Assembly: GCA_035947555.1 (NCBI GenBank)
Contig: DASZJZ010000047.1
Span: 1 to 7,032 of the forward strand
Direction of reading: 5' to 3'
Origin: JACVRW01 sp035947555
GTDB taxonomy: Bacteria; Actinomycetota; Thermoleophilia; Solirubrobacterales; Thermoleophilaceae
Length of the DNA: 7,032 nt
Shown: one piece after another, positions 4,738 through 7,032 of the stretch
Position numbering within the stretch: position 1 is the stretch's first letter
How the letters are laid out: each line of letters opens with the position of its first letter
The notes under the pieces: model-generated
Database searches by the model: none
Told to the model about the DNA's origin: nothing
What the model saw: the letters and a program-made list of their open reading frames with translations, nothing else
Translations under genes and position numbers: made by a program

Positions 4738-5145
4738 ATGGCTCCGGTACTGGTCGTATATGCGCCCAGCGCTCGCGGCGACGCCTCGCTGCGGGAGGCG
4801 GTTCGCTTGGGCGAGCCGCTGACGGTGGTGGCGCTGGCGCCGGAGGAGCGGCCGCGGCGGGCGTGCTGCGGGATCCAGTCGGGCTACTGGAACGGCGTGC
4901 AGCGGGAGCTGGCGGAGTCGGAGTTGGCGCGTGCCCGGCTGGCGGTGGAGGGAGCCGACGACGTGACGCTGTCCGTCCTGCCGTTCGACTCTTCGCGCCC
5001 GGAGCGGGCGATCGCGCGGCTGGCCGGCGCCCTGGGAGCGCGCCGTGTGGTGATCGCCGATGCGCGCGCCAGCGTGCTCGGCCGGCGCGCGCTGCGGCGG
5101 TTGCGGGGCCTGTGCTCCGCGCCGGTGGTGGACGGGGCGCCCTAG
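4738..5145 (+). CDS. UspA-like small alpha/beta protein
   Basis: 135 residues, cytoplasmic. It has the alternating pattern of a universal stress protein domain: strand APVLVVYAP (2-10), helix with SLREAVRLG (17-25), strand LTVVALAP (28-35), helix GVQRELAESELARARLAV (53-70), strand VTLSVLP (76-82), helix RPERAIARLAGALG (87-100), strand ARRVVIAD (101-108), then ASVLGRRALRRLRG (111-124) and the edge strand SAPVVDG. In nucleotide-binding Usp proteins the penultimate strand is followed by G-2x-G-9x-G-S/T; here it reads ADARASVLGRR, so the loop is degenerate and ATP binding is doubtful. A Cys pair (43-44) precedes GIQSGYWNG. The start ATG 4738 follows a -10 box closely and lacks a ribosome site; longer upstream frames have no support. 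It is divergent from the VTT operon. Role unknown beyond the fold. Confidence 0.8.
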   Translation: MAPVLVVYAPSARGDASLREAVRLGEPLTVVALAPEERPRRACCGIQSGYWNGVQRELAESELARARLAVEGADDVTLSVLPFDSSRPERAIARLAGALGARRVVIADARASVLGRRALRRLRGLCSAPVVDGAP

Positions 5146-5161
5146 CGGCGGGTTTCGGGCG

Positions 5162-5187
5162 GGCCCACCGGCCGCTTCGGCCGGGCC
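5162..5187 (+). terminator. GC hairpin downstream of the UspA-like gene
   Basis: CCGGCCG (5168-5174) and CGGCCGG (5178-5184) form a perfect 7-bp stem with a CTT loop, extended by GGC/GCC across a 3-nt bulge, beginning 16 nt after the TAG. No T-run follows, so this is a terminator candidate of the T-poor kind seen in GC-rich genomes. A second small repeat, GATCG-GG-CGATC, follows at 5188-5199. Confidence 0.45.
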
Positions 5188-5325
5188 GATCGGGCGATCT
5201 GCGCGGTGCGCTCCGGGGCTTGGATGAGGGCGATCGCTTCGAGCATTGTCTGTCGAGCCTCCTCTGCTCTGTGCCAGTGTTTCCGGTGTTGCCTGCTTTG
5301 GTGGTAACCAGATCCGGTTGCGGGT

Positions 5326-5331
5326 AAACTT
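5326..5331 (+). promoter_or_regulatory. possible -10 box for the CGNR gene
   Basis: TAAACT fits TAnnnT and stands out in GC-rich sequence just before the likely start of the CGNR gene. It predicts initiation near 5338, which is too close to the TTG at 5336 to be settled by eye. The rest of the gap 5188-5325 has no clear gene or site apart from a minus-strand 34-codon frame listed under findings. Confidence 0.25.
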
Positions 5332-5335
5332 CCTT

Positions 5336-5971
5336 TTGCTGGAAACATCCGCCTACATCGCCAGCCTTCGGCTCGACGGGGGCGACCTCGCGCTCGACTT
5401 CGTCAACACGCTCGGCGGGAGTCATGAACTGCCGCCTGAGCCGCACGACGAGTTCCTGCGGTCGTATGGGGATCTGCTCGCGTGGAGCGTGCGGACAGGG
5501 GTGCTGGAGCCGGCTTCGGCGGAGAGGCTGTCGCAGGTGGCCGAGGACGATCCCGGCGCGGCCTCGCGGGTACTCGCCGAAGCGATCGAGCAGCGCGAGG
5601 AGGCGTACGCGGTGCTGCGGGCTCTGGCCGAGTCGCGGACGCCGCCGGCTGAGGCGCTGGCGGGGGTCGAGGACAAGGCGCGCTGGGCGCTCGCCGAGGC
5701 ACGGCTCGCGCCGTTCGACGACGGCTCGTACCGCTGGCGATGGGAGCACGCAGCCGACCTGCGGTCGCCACTGCGCCCACTCGCCCACGCGACGGTCGAG
5801 CTGCTGAGCGACGGCCCACTCGACCGCCTGAAGCGCTGCGGCGGATGCCGCTGGCTGTTCCTGGACGCGAGCAGGAACCGGAGCCGCCACTGGTGCAGCA
5901 TGGAGGAGTGCGGAAAGCACGCGAAGATGCGGCGCTACGTGGAGCGGCGGCGGGCGGCACGTCGCTCCTGA
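5336..5971 (+). CDS. ABATE/CGNR zinc-finger protein, probable transcription regulator
   Basis: 211 residues from TTG 5336. The N-terminal ABATE part (about 9-140) opens with the family pattern LRLDGGDLALDFVNTLGG (11-28). The C-terminal zinc finger (about 165-201) has Cys168-x2-Cys171, then WLFLDASRNRSRHWCSMEEC with Cys187 and Cys192, and a basic end. The family is named for C-G-N-R at the last Cys; here the motif is C-G-K-H (192-195), while the neighbouring AKMRR is kept. CGNR proteins are small DNA-binding-type proteins with few characterised members; regulator is inferred. The start is uncertain: there is no ribosome site, TTG 5336 leaves the usual short lead before the conserved block, and the frame also opens at TTG 5246, but those 30 extra residues look unrelated. 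It is preceded by a hairpin after the UspA-like gene and followed after 77 bp by the repeat protein gene. Confidence 0.88.
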   Translation: MLETSAYIASLRLDGGDLALDFVNTLGGSHELPPEPHDEFLRSYGDLLAWSVRTGVLEPASAERLSQVAEDDPGAASRVLAEAIEQREEAYAVLRALAESRTPPAEALAGVEDKARWALAEARLAPFDDGSYRWRWEHAADLRSPLRPLAHATVELLSDGPLDRLKRCGGCRWLFLDASRNRSRHWCSMEECGKHAKMRRYVERRRAARRS

Positions 5972-5973
5972 GC

Positions 5974-5999
5974 AGCTTTACCGCTCCCTAACCAAAGCT
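5974..5999 (+). terminator. weak hairpin after the CGNR gene
   Basis: AGCTTT (5974-5979) and AAAGCT (5994-5999) are perfect 6-bp arms with a 14-nt loop, beginning 3 nt past the TGA. The loop is large and there is no T-run; this may be chance. Confidence 0.2.
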
Positions 6000-6048
6000 T
6001 GCTCCGCAGCTTGGCCTCCGCTGGGTGGCCGTCTCGGATCCTGGGCCC

Positions 6049-6855
6049 ATGATGCGCAAGCTGATCACACTCACGCTGGCGGTCCTCCTCGTGGGCCTGT
6101 TCGCGGCGGTCGTGTTCGCGGCGGTGGAGTCGGGTGACGACTCGGCGTCGAGCACGGTCGGCACGACGGACACGACCGGGACGACCGAAACCTCGACCAC
6201 GACGACCGACACGACTACTCCGGACGCTCCCGGAGACATCTCCGGTCCCTGCGACGAGGCCGAGAACAGGAGCGACCCCCGGTGTGCGGGCGTGGCCGTC
6301 CCGCCCGCGCAGGGCAAGGGAGCCGGCCAGGCAGCGGCCCAGAGCGGCGTAGACATCTCCGGCCCGTGCGACGAAGCCGAGCACGCGAACGACCCGCGTT
6401 GCGCGGGCGTCGTGGTGCCTCGCGCTCACGGCGCGCCGCAGGGCGGCGTGGACATCTCCGGGCCTTGCGACGAGGCCGAGCACGCCAATGATCCGCGCTG
6501 CACCGGCGTGCACCCAGGCGCTGCCCCCGGCGGCGGCGTGGTCGACGACCATCGAGGCCGCGGGCGCGGCCGGGGTCGCGGACGCGGAGGCGACGACGCC
6601 GTCGTGTCGATGCCGGACAACTCCGGTCCCGGCAGCCACAGCTCCGGTCCGGGTCCGGACGGCGGCTCCGGCAATGGGTCGGGTGGCAGCTCCGGCCACG
6701 GCGGCGACGACTCCGGGTTCGACGACTCCGGCCACGGCGGTTCGAGCGACGACTTCGGGTTCGATGACTCGAGCCACAGTGGCTCGAGCGGCAGCTCCGG
6801 CGGGGACGATTCCGGACGCGGTCGCGGCCGCGGTCGCAGCGGAGACGACGATTGA
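6049..6855 (+). CDS. exported protein with three C-x10-C repeats and low-complexity Gly/Ser/Asp tail
   Basis: 268 residues from ATG 6049. No known family recognised. Order of parts: basic n-region MMRK and a hydrophobic stretch 5-26 (ITLTLAVLLVGLFAAVVFA), a signal peptide or anchor; a Thr-rich linker 36-60; three repeats of 20 residues at 63-82, 102-121 and 135-154 with consensus DISGPCDEAEHANDPRC, each with two Cys ten residues apart; an RG stretch at 169-180; a Gly/Ser/Pro region; two tandem 14-residue units at 220-233 and 234-247 (DDxGFDDSxHxGSS); a second RG stretch 257-263 and an acidic end GDDD. Six Cys, all in the repeats, and export suggest one disulfide per repeat or metal binding; this is inference. 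ATG 6049 is chosen because the n-region starts there; GTG 6025 would add 8 residues. No clear ribosome site. It ends in TTGA, overlapping a possible next gene. Surface or matrix role is a guess. Confidence 0.82.
   Translation: MMRKLITLTLAVLLVGLFAAVVFAAVESGDDSASSTVGTTDTTGTTETSTTTTDTTTPDAPGDISGPCDEAENRSDPRCAGVAVPPAQGKGAGQAAAQSGVDISGPCDEAEHANDPRCAGVVVPRAHGAPQGGVDISGPCDEAEHANDPRCTGVHPGAAPGGGVVDDHRGRGRGRGRGRGGDDAVVSMPDNSGPGSHSSGPGPDGGSGNGSGGSSGHGGDDSGFDDSGHGGSSDDFGFDDSSHSGSSGSSGGDDSGRGRGRGRSGDDD
6235..6510 (+). repeat. three in-gene repeats of 60 bp coding the C-x10-C unit
   Basis: Units at 6235-6294, 6352-6411 and 6451-6510, separated by 57 and 39 bp. Units 2 and 3 differ in 9 codons; 8 of these changes are synonymous and one is Ala to Thr. 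Unit 1 is more divergent (ENRSD for EHAND) but keeps both Cys, SGPCDEAE and DPRC. Confidence 0.9.
6841..6844 (+). promoter_or_regulatory. possible Shine-Dalgarno for a TTG start at 6852
   Basis: GGAG lies 7 nt before TTG 6852-6854, inside the end of the repeat-protein gene. It is the main argument for the partial gene listed next. Confidence 0.35.
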
Positions 6856-7032
6856 GCCGGACCGATGCGCGGCGGTCTGGATCGCGCTCGGACGGCGCCC
6901 GCTCCGGCGAGCAGCCGGCCGGACGGCGACCGCTCCGGCGAGCAGCCAGCGGGACGGCGACCGCTTCGCGCGACCCGTCCGGCGGCGCGGGCGTGAACCG
7001 CCCCCTCCTCGGGCGAGGGAAGCCCGCCCGCC
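6852..7032 (+). CDS. possible partial gene coupled to the repeat protein, runs off the window
   Basis: The TTG at 6852-6854 overlaps the TGA stop (6853-6855) of the repeat-protein gene as TTGA and has GGAG at 7-nt spacing. The frame is open to the window end, 60 codons, with GC-rich third positions. The protein is Arg/Ser/Gly/Ala-rich (SRTDARRSGSRSDGARSG at the start) with no recognisable domain. Against it: the stretch contains a 31-bp tandem repeat that is out of phase with codons, so the units are read as unrelated peptides. A later GTG at 6993 could be the real start. In this GC content an open frame of this length is weak evidence. Confidence 0.3.
   Translation, partial: MSRTDARRSGSRSDGARSGEQPAGRRPLRRAASGTATASRDPSGGAGVNRPLLGRGKPAR
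6891..6965 (+). repeat. 31-bp tandem direct repeat, 2.4 copies
   Basis: Units at 6891-6921 and 6922-6952 differ at only 3 positions, and a third partial copy (13 bp, GACGGCGACCGCT) follows at 6953-6965. Each full unit contains GCTC-CGGC-GAGC, a small hairpin with a 4-bp stem (6901-6912 and 6932-6943). Confidence 0.85.

Noticed and set aside
4736..5920. 394-codon minus-strand open frame across the UspA-like and CGNR genes
   Set aside because: It is antisense to two supported genes and has shadow-type composition.
5935..6777. 280-codon minus-strand open frame opposite the repeat protein
   Set aside because: Ala/Val/Arg/Gly repeats here mirror the plus-strand repeats. The plus strand has a signal peptide and synonymous-site divergence, so the plus strand is the coding one.
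1..7032. CRISPR array, insertion sequence, phage genes or toxin-antitoxin pair
   Set aside because: No regularly spaced repeats with spacers, no transposase or integrase motifs and no paired small toxin/antitoxin frames were seen on either strand.

Overview
The window is very GC-rich, with almost every third codon position G or C, and uses TTG and GTG starts freely. Protein content (a compact SigA with a full region 1.1, an MptA/FolE2-type GTP cyclohydrolase, a CGNR-type regulator, a stand-alone Clp-N-like protein, a PD-(D/E)XK relic of a type I recall from Thermoleophilia) points to a high-GC actinobacterium, most likely class Thermoleophilia (Solirubrobacterales or relatives). That placement is from memory and reading, not from a search. 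The region reads as ordinary chromosome with one decayed patch and one unusual secreted repeat protein, not as a mobile island.

Layout. 1-206: two tRNA genes on the minus strand, tRNA-Tyr(GTA) then tRNA-Thr(GGT), with a TACAAT -10 box just upstream at 224-229. 169-805: a decayed patch with two gene relics lying back to back, a PD-(D/E)XK endonuclease-like gene (minus) and a GNAT acetyltransferase (plus). Both have lost their 5' ends at the same place (about 527-571), where a perfect 7-bp inverted repeat sits, and each has a small frameshift in its body. 789-1922: primary sigma factor rpoD/sigA (minus, TTG start). 1923-2143: divergent control region with an 11-bp direct repeat and a palindrome touching the next start. 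2144-3148: GTP cyclohydrolase of the FolE2/MptA type. 3265-3705: small Clp-N-like protein. 3656-4673: minus-strand two-gene operon, a VTT (TVP38/TMEM64-like) membrane protein followed by a DUF3817-like membrane protein. 4674-4737: short divergent promoter region, both genes apparently leaderless. 4738-5145: UspA-like small protein. 5336-5971: ABATE/CGNR zinc-finger protein. 6049-6855: exported or membrane-anchored protein with three 20-residue C-x10-C repeats, RG stretches and an Asp/Ser/Gly/His tail. 6852-7032: possible coupled partial gene containing a 31-bp tandem repeat.

The genes do not form one pathway. Housekeeping pieces (tRNAs, sigma factor, pterin synthesis entry enzyme) sit beside small envelope, stress and regulatory genes. 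The part most likely to be undescribed is the repeat protein at 6049-6855: its repeats have diverged mainly at synonymous sites, so the C-x10-C motif appears to be under selection. The best-resolved evolutionary story is the shared deletion that appears to have beheaded two divergent genes at 527-571.
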